Positions 50,561 to 62,775 of a stretch of 64,000 nt of DNA are shown piece after piece; within the stretch, counting starts at the first letter, position 1, and each line of letters opens with the position of its first letter. Source of the stretch: Dromaius novaehollandiae (taxonomy: Eukaryota > Chordata > Aves > Casuariiformes > Dromaiidae). The stretch spans positions 143,671,017-143,735,016 of the forward strand of contig NC_088099.1 of assembly GCF_036370855.1 (NCBI RefSeq), read 5' to 3'. The notes beneath the pieces are model-generated. The model searched no databases. It saw only the letters and a list, made by a program, of their open reading frames with translations, and was not told the DNA's origin. Made by a program: the position numbers and the translations under genes.

Positions 50561-53500
50561 AACTAGCATTCGCTTATTAGCCCTGAACTTCCACTGCCGA
50601 GGCAGCCCTTGTTTTACCATCTCCCCAAATGTGGGTGTTAAATGCCTGGAACGTGCAAGTCCCAGGTTTTAGCCACTCATAGGCTGTAGCAGCAGGGATG
50701 AGTGCTTAAAACCCCTTCATCAACCAAGGGTCAAACGATGTCGGGGTTTTGTCAAGCACTTAAATAATCCCTTCTTACAGCTGAGCAAGAGTGGGGGGAT
50801 TTTAATGCAATGATGGGCTGTGTTTTGTGCCAACACTTCCCGTGCTTGCAGCCCGCAGCGGCGGGCGGAGGCCGATGGGCGCGTGGGGACGGGGAGGCAG
50901 CTGCCGATGCCTCCTTTCCTCCGAGGGGAGCGCTGAGCTGTGGCAGGCTCTGCAGCAGCTCCTTTGCTGCTGCGGTGAGGAGCTTCAAATGCCATTAACT
51001 AGCAATAGTGTCGTTCAGAAAGCACATTCTGGGGGCGTGTTACTGAAGATACCGGGTTTGCCTGTAACACGCAAGGAGTTTCTGCTGTGTCCTGAGACAC
51101 CTCCAACACCCTGCAGCCCTCTGTCTCTTCCCTTTCCCTGCAAATAAAAAATGAACCATGGCTAAAACAAGGTCAGGGACTCAGCCTATTTTGTCCGAGT
51201 TTCCCTGCCTATTTCCAACAGAATTATATGTTCCTACGAGTATTTTCTATTCTTGTTTCAAATTTAGATTTAAAGAGACAGTGTTGTTGGAAAACTTCAC
51301 TCCCCGACTCAGCTCAGCTCAGAATTTGGAAATAGAAATGGGGTCCTATTTTGTGCAGGTCCATTAACAATTTCTTTGTTTGGATGCTGCGATACAAATA
51401 TGCTGTGCACTTAGCAGATGAGTTGTTGCTTTATTTTATGCTGGTCCTCAGAGATTAAAATTATTGGCACCTGCATTTATTCTTTCACCTGATAATGACA
51501 AAACATTTAGCACATTTTACACAGTCTATATTACGGGCTCTGCTTTAGTCTTCAATGACAAGCAGCCCTTCATGAAGGAGCAGTCATGTTTAAACAGCCC
51601 AGAGCAATGCAATGCTGCAGTTCAAGACAGGAAGCACAGGAGAGTGCTCTGCTGAGATGAAACAGCAAGAGAAACCTTAACAGGAAAAATAATTAAGCTA
51701 TTCCACTGCTCCTTGTAATTACCCAAGTAAAATTTGGCCAGGATACTGGAGCTAACATGTCTACCTCTGTGAAAAGCACCACAGGCTTTTTACTGTGATG
51801 GAAATTTTCCATCATGAGGAAAGCAAGTAAGTTCCACGCAGGTATCACAAGGGAGTGTAAAAAATGACATTAAAACCCGACAGAAGGTAATTGAGCATGG
51901 TACCCTCGCTTTATGGTTTGTTGAGCCATCCCAGGGAAGAAATGGTTCAAAAACTCACAAGAGGGGCTTTAATTTTCTGCAGATTTTGATGGATGGAGTC
52001 TGCAAATGCTCCCAGCTGCGTCGTTTGCGGGCACTGTGGGTCGCACACAGGACCCCGCGGGGCACAGGGGAGGAGGCACCTGAGAAGGGGGACCATGGGC
52101 TGAGGCACAGTGCTAGGAGGCATGAAACCACTGCTCTGCTTTTACATAATATTTTGTGATTCACCTGGGGCTTAGCTATATGCACACAAATATTTCAATG
52201 GATTTGTGTTTACAGCTGCCAAATAAGCAGGGTACCATGTGTAATAGGAGCAGAGACTACAAGAAATTCATCTTTTAGCTAGAGTACTGGAAAATCTTGT
52301 TCCTGAGTGCTGCCCAAGGGGTTGCAAAGGCAGCGTTACTGGAGTAGCAGGGAGGTTGGCCGGAGTCGGCATGGGCTGGGGTTGTCAGGGCCATGGGGAC
52401 AGAGCCGTCGCCTTCCCTGCTGTTCCACACTGGCTGCTCAACCACTCCGGGCTGAGAAGAGGCTGATGGCAAAATAGGAGTGGGATTTTAAAATCTGGCA
52501 GAATGAGTGAGGGGGATTTTGGAGAAAACTTTCTCTCCCTCTGCTTGAACCAGGCTGCCGGGGCCTCACAGGGCAAAGCAGAAACTGGAGTCTCTAACGC
52601 GGTACCTGCAACATTCGCCAGCCACTCAGTCCCTGCTGCCGGCATCGCTTTCACCTTTAGCCCAGGGCTGGCCAATATACAGCAGAGGAGCAGCACCCTG
52701 GAGGCCTGGGGGCCCTTCTACCCGCCCCCCCACCCCGGCTCTGGCAAGAGGGGGCTGCTGTGGCCCTGCCAGAGGGGCATCCGTGCATGGGGGCATCCTC
52801 CTCCTTCCAGAAATATATCTGCTTCCCAAAGAGTATAGAAGCGAAGCCATCTTCTTGGGCTGAGACTGCCATGTCCGTTACAGGGAAGCCATATATTTGT
52901 TTACTGCAAATGTCGCCATAGAAACTCTTTCTCCGGGGCTGAAGATTTGAATTCTGCGTTGCAGCACAGAGTGTGTTTTCTACCTCAGCTACAATTCCAT
53001 GAGCTTTATTGGTATTTTTCATGGTAGAATGGTTTGGCAGGAAATAATTCAAACTAATGTATCCCCTTGTGTTTTTGAAATTATGTGGAATTTAAAATGC
53101 TAAATTAACTAAATCATTTTAAACACACAAGCACTATAATTATGAAGGGAGGCAAAGTAGAAAAGTCTGCCTGTTCCAATGTTTTCAGGCTATAATTCTT
53201 GAAACCATTCAATAAAACAGAATGATCTAAGAAGTGGAGAAATTAAACCAACAAAGAGCTACTCCCAAACTCTAAAGCAGCATTGCAAATGCCCAGGATT
53301 TTTGAAGAACTGGGCTCATCCAAAGCTGGCAGTAAACAAAAAAACATCAAAAAAAGGAACACTTCTGCCCACGCCTGTCCTCCCAGCCAGCTGGCAGACG
53401 CTCACCCCGGGAGGGCTGCCCTGGCCCCCAGCAGTCCAGGGCTGCCGGCTGGGGGCTGAGATGGGGCCGCTCTTCCTGCTGGTCCTGCCTGTGGCTGGGC

Positions 53501-54050
53501 AGCAGCTGCTGCAGGCCCTGGCGACCCCATCAGCATCACCGTGGCAGCATCCGGCCTTGCTGACATGCTGGCACAAACCTGCCTTCTCCCCTACCCCATG
53601 CCGTCATCCCTGTACCGCAGCCCTGCTGCCCAGTCGTCACATCGCTTCCCCTCTCTTCCTCAGAGTGGGGCTCACATGGGTTCAAGAAGAAACTCCTTTC
53701 AACTGGGAAATCTTTGTCAGGGCCTTTAATTCATGTTATATTCACCTGCTCTTCGTGACAAGCACCATCCACTCCATTCAAACCGTGGCCACACAGCCAC
53801 CTGCCTCCCCTGGGAACAGGCTCATGGCAGGCTTTGCAAGCTGCATTTCAGCGCCCAGCCATGCTCCTTCCCAGCAGCTGGGAGGATGGAGGCAGTTCTC
53901 TGCCACACGGCCCTGAGCTGCCGTGGAGTCCAGCCTGGCCGCTATCCTCCTGTCTATCACCTCTACCTGCTCCCTGGGACCAGCTCTCTCCAGGACCTGC
54001 TGCCACCTGTCCTCCCATGCCAGGAGCCAGACAGGGAGGCCTGGAACTAA

Positions 54051-54068
54051 GGCCTTAGGCCTAAGGCC
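54051..54068. repeat. Perfect 18-bp palindrome
   Basis: GGCCTTAGGCCTAAGGCC equals its own reverse complement. It contains three GGCC cores. The adjoining bases (A on both sides) break the symmetry. Confidence 0.95.
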
Positions 54069-55504
54069 AGAACACTTCGTGTCTGGGGCCCACTAGCCAC
54101 AAAATGCCCCACTCCCTGTGACAAACTGAAGACCTACAGCAAAGACCAAAAGAGGAGGTGAGCATGAAAGAGAAAGAGCCCGTGTCCTACATCTCAGCAA
54201 CTGGTATGGTTAAACTCCCAGCTGGTCCTAGGGTGAACACGATGTCCCACGCCAGCAGGAAGTCCCCAGCTGCTGAAGTCAGCATGATAAAAGGTCCTTG
54301 CCATCTCTTGGTCTCTGATTGACCCAACCAACAGCTTAGCTGCAAGGCAAGAGAAAATGTAAAGTGAAGGAAAACAACAAAGAGGGCACAGATGAAAGAA
54401 GGAGCAAAATACCTAGCAAAGTAAAGCTGATGCCAAAACTGAGAAGTAGCTTATGGCCAAGGGGCTGCACTGAGAAAGGGAAGATGAAATGTATGAAAGT
54501 GCAAAACTGAGCAAGTAAGGCATGTCCTAGGAAGCAAAAAATCACAGAGGATGTTAGCGATAGCAATGTCCCAATGAGACAGAAGAAGAATGCAAAAGCT
54601 TAGGGTGGAAGAGGGAGCCAGCCTAGATCCAAAATATTTAAGAAGCAGTATGGAGAAGATACAGCCTACTTCTCCTCTGGAGTAACTACTTTAAAAGGAA
54701 AGGAAAATAATTATGGTCCCTGCACCATCGCTTTTTCCTCCCAGTGTTACTGCCTTCAGCAGCGTTTGGCTGCTGTGTGAGTCCAGGGCAGCGCTCCCAA
54801 CCTGAGCACCTGAGTCTCCCTGACACCGTGTCGCAGCACGGGAAGTTGCTGTGCTGAGATGGAGGTGCACAGGCAGAGCCAAGCTGCCCACAGGACATTA
54901 TAAGCTCTGGGGAGAGGCAGATTTTCAGAAGCAAGCAGCAGAGCCAAGGAAGCAAGGGTCCATCCCTCCCTCCTCTTGCAGGTAGTATCACCTGGTACAG
55001 TACATGCTCCCTGGCTACCTGGCCAGGAAACTGCCATGGTGCCGTGCCTCTTCATCCTCGTCCTGCTTCTATGGGCCTGCATCTGAGAAGCTGCTTTAGT
55101 GCTGTGGGCCGTCATATTTCATTCTATGGAGAAAGAAAACAAGGGAGCTTGTAATACAATAGCCAATATTAGTACCACGCTGTTATGCCAGACTGTACTT
55201 CCATGAACAGCTTTAACACAGCTACCATGTGGCAGCCCTGAAATGACCCTTTAATTCTGCCTCCCTCTGTTTAATTACATTTTTTTTATCTCTGGATTGT
55301 ATCTTCTCTGAAGTCTTAGTTTCCATCCTCTCCTCCTTTCAATCCTTCTTTGCCTGCCCCCTACCAGCGCCTCCCCCAGTGCCATCTCTTGCTGAGCTGG
55401 AATTTCACTTCGCAGCAAGTACCTTCAAATCTCTCAGAGCAGCCAAAGCCGCCCAGCGGGAGAGGTCACAGAAACACAAGTGCACAGTTAAAAATAAAGC
55501 AATA

Positions 55505-55519
55505 AATAATAATAATAAT
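55505..55519. repeat. (AAT)5 microsatellite
   Basis: Five perfect AAT triplets, preceded by AATA repeats. Confidence 0.9.
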
Positions 55520-58104
55520 TTCTGGCCTCGCTCCAGTGCTCACTGTAGGTCATGAGCTTGTCTTTGCCGCAGCCTGGAGTGGGAGCTGGCCCAGGACACA
55601 GGTCCTTCCCTCCAAGCCAGCATCTCCAGATCAGTCTTACAGTAATCCCATTATAGTGATAGTACACAATAAAGAGAGCCAAGTACAATCTTAGCTTTTA
55701 CCCCTAAGGGTCAAATCCTGGTTGTAAGTCACCTGGCTGGTCACTGGTAAGGTGTGCTGTGGGAGGGAGCCCACGAGGGCTCCACGAGCTGCTGCTGGAG
55801 CAAAATCTTGTGCCCATGCCAAGTCGCTCCCTCTTCCTCATGGCCACAGTCCTGGGGGCACCACTGGCATGGCCTGGGCTCTGCCACGCTGGGCCCAATG
55901 TCCTGGCACCTGTCAGGTGACAAAGGTGGAACTGGCAGGACATACTGGCGATGGTGGAGGCCTGTGTGAGCTGGAGGGGTGAATCTCTTCTTAGCCTAGC
56001 ATTTAGCTGAGCCCCCAGGAAAGAGGCAGGAGAAGGTGGGGGCATGTGCCCAGCTAGCCTTGTGTCTGCCATGTCCTCACACCTCAGCAGCTGGCAGCCT
56101 GGGGCGTGGGAGGTGGATGTGCCAGGCTTTATTTTGGTTCCTCACGGTTCTGCTGCTTTCAGCTTTCACTCTGATCAACGTGGGTCAAAGGAGCAGAAAA
56201 GCCTAGCTGGGCTTCATCTTCATCTGCCGTAGGTTATTCACCATGAGCCTTTCCCTGGGGCTATTTAAGCATCAGTCTCTGCACTGCCCAGGAGATGCTA
56301 CGCCTGGGCCCCTGCAGTTTTACTGGGGGTTCAGCTTGTGCTGCCCCTGGCAGATTTGCAGCAGGAGACAAGGGTCCCATCCTCATGAGTCGCTTCTTTG
56401 ATGTTGACAGCATTTCATATACCTTGTATTGCAAATACATTTATTTGTGGGCCCAGCCTCCCTCTTATCAGGTACTAATGAGGTTTTTGTATATTGCTGC
56501 AGTGTCTTGTGTGGCAGATGGTGTTGGGTTAGATTTGGATTATGCCTGTTCTGCTGGTGTGTCTATCAAATGTGCTAACTCATGTACTGCTTGGCTGTGC
56601 TTATTGCAGGAGCACCATCAAGGACCCCTTAAAAATAAACCTCTCTGAATGCTTATTGGGAGCTGCAGCTTTGTCTAAAATTCAGAGCAATACCTTCTGG
56701 TAGTCCTGAAAATAATTATTCAGCCCAACTTCTCCTTGACTGATAAGGCACTTGGGAAAAATACTGATTTTCATTTTTGCTTAAATTGAACAGGCTTTTA
56801 ATGTATTTTGTAATTCCCTTGTTTGGAAATCATTGTCATGGATGGGCTACCAACACTATGCCCAGCTGTGGGGCTGGAGCAATCTGTGCATGTCTGCTCC
56901 CTCTGCTGGCAAACAGTGCACAGCTAGAGCCCAAAATTGTAGGTCCTACAGAAACACACCTAGGGTATGCTAAGGTATTTTTCTTTTTCTTTTGTCTTTA
57001 AAAACAAAATAAAACACCTTTCTGTTGCATTCTGCTCTGAAGTGTGGCTGAATGATCCTTCAACAAAATCTTTTGTTGGTCCCCCAACAGAAAACATTTA
57101 GAGTGTGTGACAAAGTTGGCCTGGCCAAGGTGGCACTTCAACTGCTCCTCAAGCGGCTTCATGTCAAAATGATTTGGCACTTAAATCAGGCCTTGGAGAA
57201 AGCAGGGGAAAGCATTCAGTGCAAGGCTACGGTTGTGCAAGAGCACTGCTCTGTAGAGTCCTGCCATAGGAGCACATTTCAGAGGGCAGGAGATTCCTGT
57301 GGCAGTGAGTGCAGGATTCGAGTCATTGTCAAAAAATACAACTGGAAGCATGCTCCAGGTCTTGGTAGATTGTGCTAGAGGTTGAACTGCAAAGGACAGG
57401 TCCTGCCAAACAGCTTGCAACAGCAGGGACAAGGACATCTGGTCCTATCCAAGCAGATAGGTTCTGTGTATGCTGCAGAGATTTGATATCTGCAGCTAGA
57501 CATGAGCAGGCAAGATCCGTGAACTAATATAAACTAGATGTGAACTAGAATGTTTAGTTGCCTTCTAGAAGACAAGTCTGACTCTCAAACTGGAGTAACC
57601 AGAAACCAGTGCCTCTCATAAGACATTAAGAAAAGGGAGGAGGAAGTTCTTAAGAAAAGGGCCCTGTCCCATTAAGATTTTCCTGGGCACAGAGGGCACA
57701 GGGGATGGCACCTGTTTTCTGCTGCACTGACATCAGTTCAGCCACATGGGGCATCTCAGTCCCTGCTGTTTGGTATGTATGGACTGTAAAGCATTGAAAG
57801 TAGGCTCAGTGCACAGCAAAGCTCCTTGCTCTGAGGAAGACTGAAGACACCTGAGAGTTGAGGAATCCCTAGAAAATGGACATGCAACTCATTTCAAAGC
57901 TATGCATAGACCATGAGCTGAGAAAACCACATGCCAGGCTAGTCCCAAGAGGAGAAAACTGCTCCACTTTCACAGGCTAGGGTGAGAAAATGCTGTCTCA
58001 TACTCCCTCTACCTTTTCCTCTCCTAGAGTGGCTGAGTTTGTCATTCTACCCTTCATGTTATAGGTGGGGTGTCTGTTAAACATTATAGGTGGGGTCTCT
58101 GTGT

Positions 58105-58860
58105 TGCAGTTTGTGATAGTTTGACAACACTGGGTCATGACCTTCTTTCCTCTGGTTCTGTGCACGGGTTTGCTGTTGACCCTTGACTTTGCTCTAAAGC
58201 TGGATGGCACATCAGCTCATCAGCTTCCCCCAGGAACCAAGAGGAAAGGAAAAGCACTGCTTGCCTCCAATGCTCTTCATTACAATTGTCAGGGCCCTGG
58301 GGGCACCTGTAGGCCTTACTGTCCTTGCTCACCTCCCTAGGCCTCCTCCACCCTGCCCAGGCCCATGTCCCCATTTCAGCCCAGCTCGGGACCATCAGTC
58401 ACTGCCCCACAATACTGTAGTGATGCCAGGCTCTAGCCCTGCCACAGCCCTGCCTCCTGGATGGCCCTCAGCCCTACACTGTAGGGAGCCTGGCTCCTCA
58501 ATGGACCCCTCAGATGTACACTGTAGCTTGTCTCTAGTCCTGTCTCTGGCTCTGTCTCCTTCTGCTCTTGACTGGACTCCCTGGATGGACCTGGTTCACT
58601 GCTTGCTGTGTTGGGGGCTGTTGATGGACCCCATTACCAGCCCCATCTCTGCCAACTGCATTCAGCCCCTGCTGTACGGCACCCCATTGGTGAGGGCACT
58701 GCACTGAGTCTGCACTTGGCTCCAGGATCCCCGTCCCTTGGGGAGCAGCTGGCTCTCACTGTGGCCTGATGCATATGTCATCTTGCAGGATGAGGAGGAA
58801 CTGTAAACATAGCCAGCACAACCTGCTGGGGTGTGACAGCTCATGGCACAAGTCATGGCA
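58105..58860 (+). repeat. Possible worn mid-repetitive element (LTR-like?)
   Basis: This GC-richer island in AT-richer surroundings has internally repeated phrases: ACTGTAG occurs three times at 58421-58525, each followed by related GGCTC/GGAGCC wording, and ATGGACC-type phrases recur to 58632. It begins near TGTGATAGTTTGACAACA and ends near TGTGACA, loosely LTR-like, but no target duplication, primer site or polypurine tract is seen. The open frame 58204-58707 inside it looks like a by-product of the repetition. Confidence 0.25.
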
Positions 58861-61800
58861 GTAGATGCCATGCTATCCCCTCTCTTTCCAGTGTGATCAT
58901 CTCCATATCGCATGTCAAAAGCATGTTTGCTCTTTTCTCTGCTGATAGATTAGGCTGGTTGATGGATTCATCAAATCCTTGTGTTAGATTCCCTTTTTTC
59001 TCTGGTTGCTGCTACTAGTGACTTGAAGAAGGGATTAATTAGTCTTGTAGACCTCATCTAGCAATGTTGGCCCAGAGCTACTGCACATAGCAATTAATTA
59101 ACTGATACTTGAATTGCAGTAACACTCACAGGCTTCACTCATGTAAGCCGTGTATAAAAACAGTATTTTACCAATCTAGCAGACAATGAGGATATTTGAA
59201 TTAGAAGCTCTATTTCGTCAGGATCTATTAAAACTGTATGGATGGGAGCCACTTTGAATGGGTCCTTCTTTCTGTTCAAAGCACCTATTTTTCTTCCCCT
59301 GAGGCTATCCATTGCTTTTCATTTTGCTTTCAGTTTAAGTATTGATGGTTAAATATGAGATAGATTGAGAGCTCTGGATCCTGAAAAGGTGCTATGCAAA
59401 CAGGCCCAACACAATGTAGAAGACATGAGTTTAGATCCTAAGAAGAACTAAGTGCCTCTGAAATGCTTTAAATGGGCTGTCCCTTGCCATCCTGTTTCCT
59501 GACAGTGCCCTGCAGTAATGATTTGTCTTGGATAAATACCAGCCTTGCTCCCCATGCTCTCAGTCCTGCATCTCTCTGCTGAGCTGACAGTGATGATGGC
59601 AGGTTTTACAGAGGTCCCTGTAAGGGAGAGCATCAGCTCATTAAAATCCAAGCATCCAAACTCCCTACAGATCATTGTCACTCTGAGGTGCTACTGACTG
59701 TGCTACATGTGAAGTGAGGGCCCAAGTATCAAAGGCCTCAGGATCCCTACCAGCCTCCTGAGCCTGCCTGTTCCCTTCCCTCCATCCACCACTCATCTGA
59801 AAGTCTTGTTTCAGCTCCTGCCGCAGTAGCTCACAGTCATTTTAAGATAAGCATCTACTGTTATCATTCACCCCAGGCTGCTCACTCAGAGAGGAAGGAC
59901 AAACTATTTCTGCATCAAAAGACAGAGTTCGTTGCTTGGATTCTGTACTTTGAAAGGCAACTTTTCTTTTGTAAAAGAAACTAGAGTGTCATCTGACACT
60001 GCTTGACTTTGACTGTATAAGTCACTGCCACATTAAAAACAAGCAAAAGGAAGCTTTTCCTAATGATAGTTAAAAAGTAGCCTGTAGCTGGAATAAAGCA
60101 AGGTATAGATGCTCCAGGGCTCTAGGAAGTCTCTGTGGTCACTATATTTGTACTATAATTGTTCCACCAAATTATTAGAAGTTTTGCAGGCAGAGTAGCA
60201 AGATAAAAGGCAATCTTGACTGTGTCTGGAGGTGAACTTCAGACATACACCAAGCAAAATCTCCAAGGGAATTTTGCAGTATGCACAGCAACTGCCTCTA
60301 CCTTCTGCATTGAAAGCCAGCCCACTTCCCCGAACACTTCCTTCTCCAGCGAAGTCCACAGAAACCAGGTAGGCAAATGCCAAAATAGATCTGCACAGTG
60401 CCCTTTCTATACAATATGATATGCTTAGACAGAGTCCTAACATGTAAAGCTGTAAGTTACTATTGTAAAAAAGAATCTCCTGGCCTAAAGCATGCATCAG
60501 AACTTAATCAAAACAAAACCTGATTCACACAGTTACATTAGCCAGCCTGTACAGATCACAGATTAAATATATCTGATTATACTGCAAGCTCCACAGGAAA
60601 AACCCAGAGGGGCAATTCTCTTTACTCCTACACAGCCTAAGTCAGAAGGACCTGAACTAAAAGCAGCTGATTTGCTCTAGCATAAGTAAAGTAAAAATAG
60701 CTTTGTATCATTCCATAGCTTGAGCATTAGACAATATTTAAATGCTCTGGTGGTTTTTTTTCTATTAATGGGCAAAACTGAGGCAAGGAATTGGGTAGCT
60801 GTGGTGCAGTGCCATTTGTGGTGGCTGTACACATCGCTGTGTTTCCCTGGCCACCGCAGGAGCCCACAGGAGAGAGCTGCTTTGTTCAGCCGTCCAAGTC
60901 TCCTGATCAGCAGTGCCCTGAGCAAGACACTCAGTGCCTTGGCTCCCTCAGCTTCTACACACCACTACCTGTGCCTATTTGTTCATCTTTTCTTCCTTGT
61001 TTTTCCATTATCTCTCTCTCATGCTCTCCCGGTGGCATTCAATGCCCTCTCCAATATTTTTGCAATCATTCTCTAGGAAAATCCTGTGGACCCTGTGGCC
61101 TTGTTTCTCCATGTTAGCCTGTATGTTAAGCAAAGGCCTTTATTATTTTAGCTATCACTATATGACAAGGCATTTAACTGCTGCCCATCTGTGCTGAATA
61201 GAGGTGCCTCGGTACGAAAGTTGACTTCAACCCCAGCAGTGACAGCTACAGCATATTGTTGTGGCACAAACATGGACCAAAGGCTGAAGTCCGTATCCAG
61301 GCAAAGACAGGGCTTTGATCCCAGCAGGAATTTGGGCCAAGCATCTACTAGGAGTGTCATTGATCATATCCAGTAAAGCTCTGCAGGTGTTTCACATCAG
61401 GATGAACCTAAACTGAAGCACAGGTGTAACTCGGGTATTGAGATTGAAGAGAAAATGGAACCAGGAAGGAAAATGCAAAAGACAGGAATAAGTATAGACA
61501 GCCATTGTCATGATGAATCCCACATGTCTGCAACAAAATGGTCTTAAGGTCATTGCCTGTTCATGCCTTTATTAGAAAGGTGGAGACAAAAGGAGGCTAA
61601 GCTTGACAGGAGTCTGGAGAAGGTATGCTTTCTCTTCCTGATCAATCTGGGAAGACACACAATGACAGATAACTTCATCCCAGTGTCATTATGGAAAACT
61701 GTATCTAACCCTATGCCAAAATGAGAATATTACACTTTGTTACACAATCTCTGCGTACTGAGCCAGACACTTCAGAAATTAATCTTGCCAATGTCCTGGA

Positions 61801-62494
61801 AAGACAGATTGTAGGAAACTCACACCCAGTCTTGAGAGACATGCTTATAAATCCAGGCTTGGACTTACATATTTGGTTTCACTATTTTCAAAACTCTTGC
61901 TGCAAGCAGATTACTTGTCCTTGTGACCAGCCACCATCCAGCAAGTCCTGGGCACTATGAATGGGGACACAGGGCCATTAAAGGTTGCTAATTACAGCTA
62001 ATGGTTAATGCCCTAGCCTCCAAGTTACTTGTTTTAAACAACTGCTGAGTGCAAAAATTACAGCTCTGGGCATTAAATAGCCAGGAAACCATAAACGTGT
62101 CCTGCTGAAAACCAGCTATGTAATTTAGAAAAGGTGATTTTAAAGCAGCACTTTCAAATCCAGAAGCTCTGTATGGTTCTAGGAGATTTTGAGTTATACC
62201 AGGCCACACTGGGGGAGCCTGTGCCCTTTTTGAGACCTTCCCCTTCTTCAAGCTCATTTAAAGAAAAAACATATAGGAAAGCATTTTATGGTTGCAAACA
62301 TACATTAAAAAACTGTGGACAAACACAGGGTTGCCCATGAGGCTAACACTGGCTCCTAGATAAGTGACCTGCCCAGCTCCCCCAACACTGATGAAGACTG
62401 TGCGCCTGGTTAATTATTTCGCTGCACAATTAGCAGATAAGGAGGACAAGTGCTTTAACCCTGCTGTGAGTGACATGTTGTCTCTCTCCTACAG
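58861..62494. other. Intergenic region, 58.9-62.5 kb
   Basis: No gene was recognised. A weak MIR-like match on the + strand lies near 60910-60960 (CCCTGAGCAAGACACTCAGT, then CCCTCAGCTTCTAC). Confidence 0.5.
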
Positions 62495-62775
62495 CTTGAT
62501 AGCATCCAGGTCAATATGGTCTATGTGTTGCTGTCCAGGCCTGCTGTGGAGCTGGGGGACAGGAGCGGGGGGGCCCTGTAGGTACTCTCAGGTGGCACAG
62601 AGCAGGAGCCTGCGCCCCAAAGCACAGCCTGGTGGCCACCGCGCCACACAGAGCTGGGGCTGCACTGCAGCATGACGGGAGCTGAGCTGCTGCACTGACG
62701 GGTGTCATGTTGGCAGCTGAGCTTCAGACTCTTGCTAGCAACTGTGAAGAATAAAAGCACTTCATTTTCCAGTGA
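62495..62775 (+). ncRNA. Candidate terminal exon of an unknown non-coding transcript
   Basis: A strong splice acceptor (TGTTGTCTCTCTCCTACAG, ending at 62494) is followed about 255 bp later by AATAAA (62750-62755) and then a T/GT-rich stretch. This is the pattern of a last exon. No protein frame of note is present and the upstream exon is unknown. Such pairs also occur by chance in a region this long. Confidence 0.25.

Larger units (their letters stand above)
50961..58100. other. Intergenic region, 51-58 kb
   Basis: Alternating AT-rich and GC-rich DNA with no recognised gene. Two AT-rich blocks that resemble conserved non-coding DNA (51160-51560 and 52840-53260) are treated as findings. The long + frame 53302-53916 lies in GC-rich, CpG-poor sequence and has no domain. 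The purine-rich strand at 54350-54620 may be a worn repeat. A short hairpin, CAACAAAATCTTTTGTTG, lies at 57061-57078. Confidence 0.5.

Noticed and set aside
53302..53916. 204-codon + strand frame
   Set aside because: Lies in GC-rich, CpG-poor DNA; low-complexity stretches and no family resemblance.
57310..57325. GGATTCGAGTC, resembling a tRNA B box
   Set aside because: No A box at the right distance and no cloverleaf can be drawn around it.
58204..58707. 167-codon + strand frame
   Set aside because: Spans internally repeated DNA; the apparent L/P/S-rich protein follows from that repetition.
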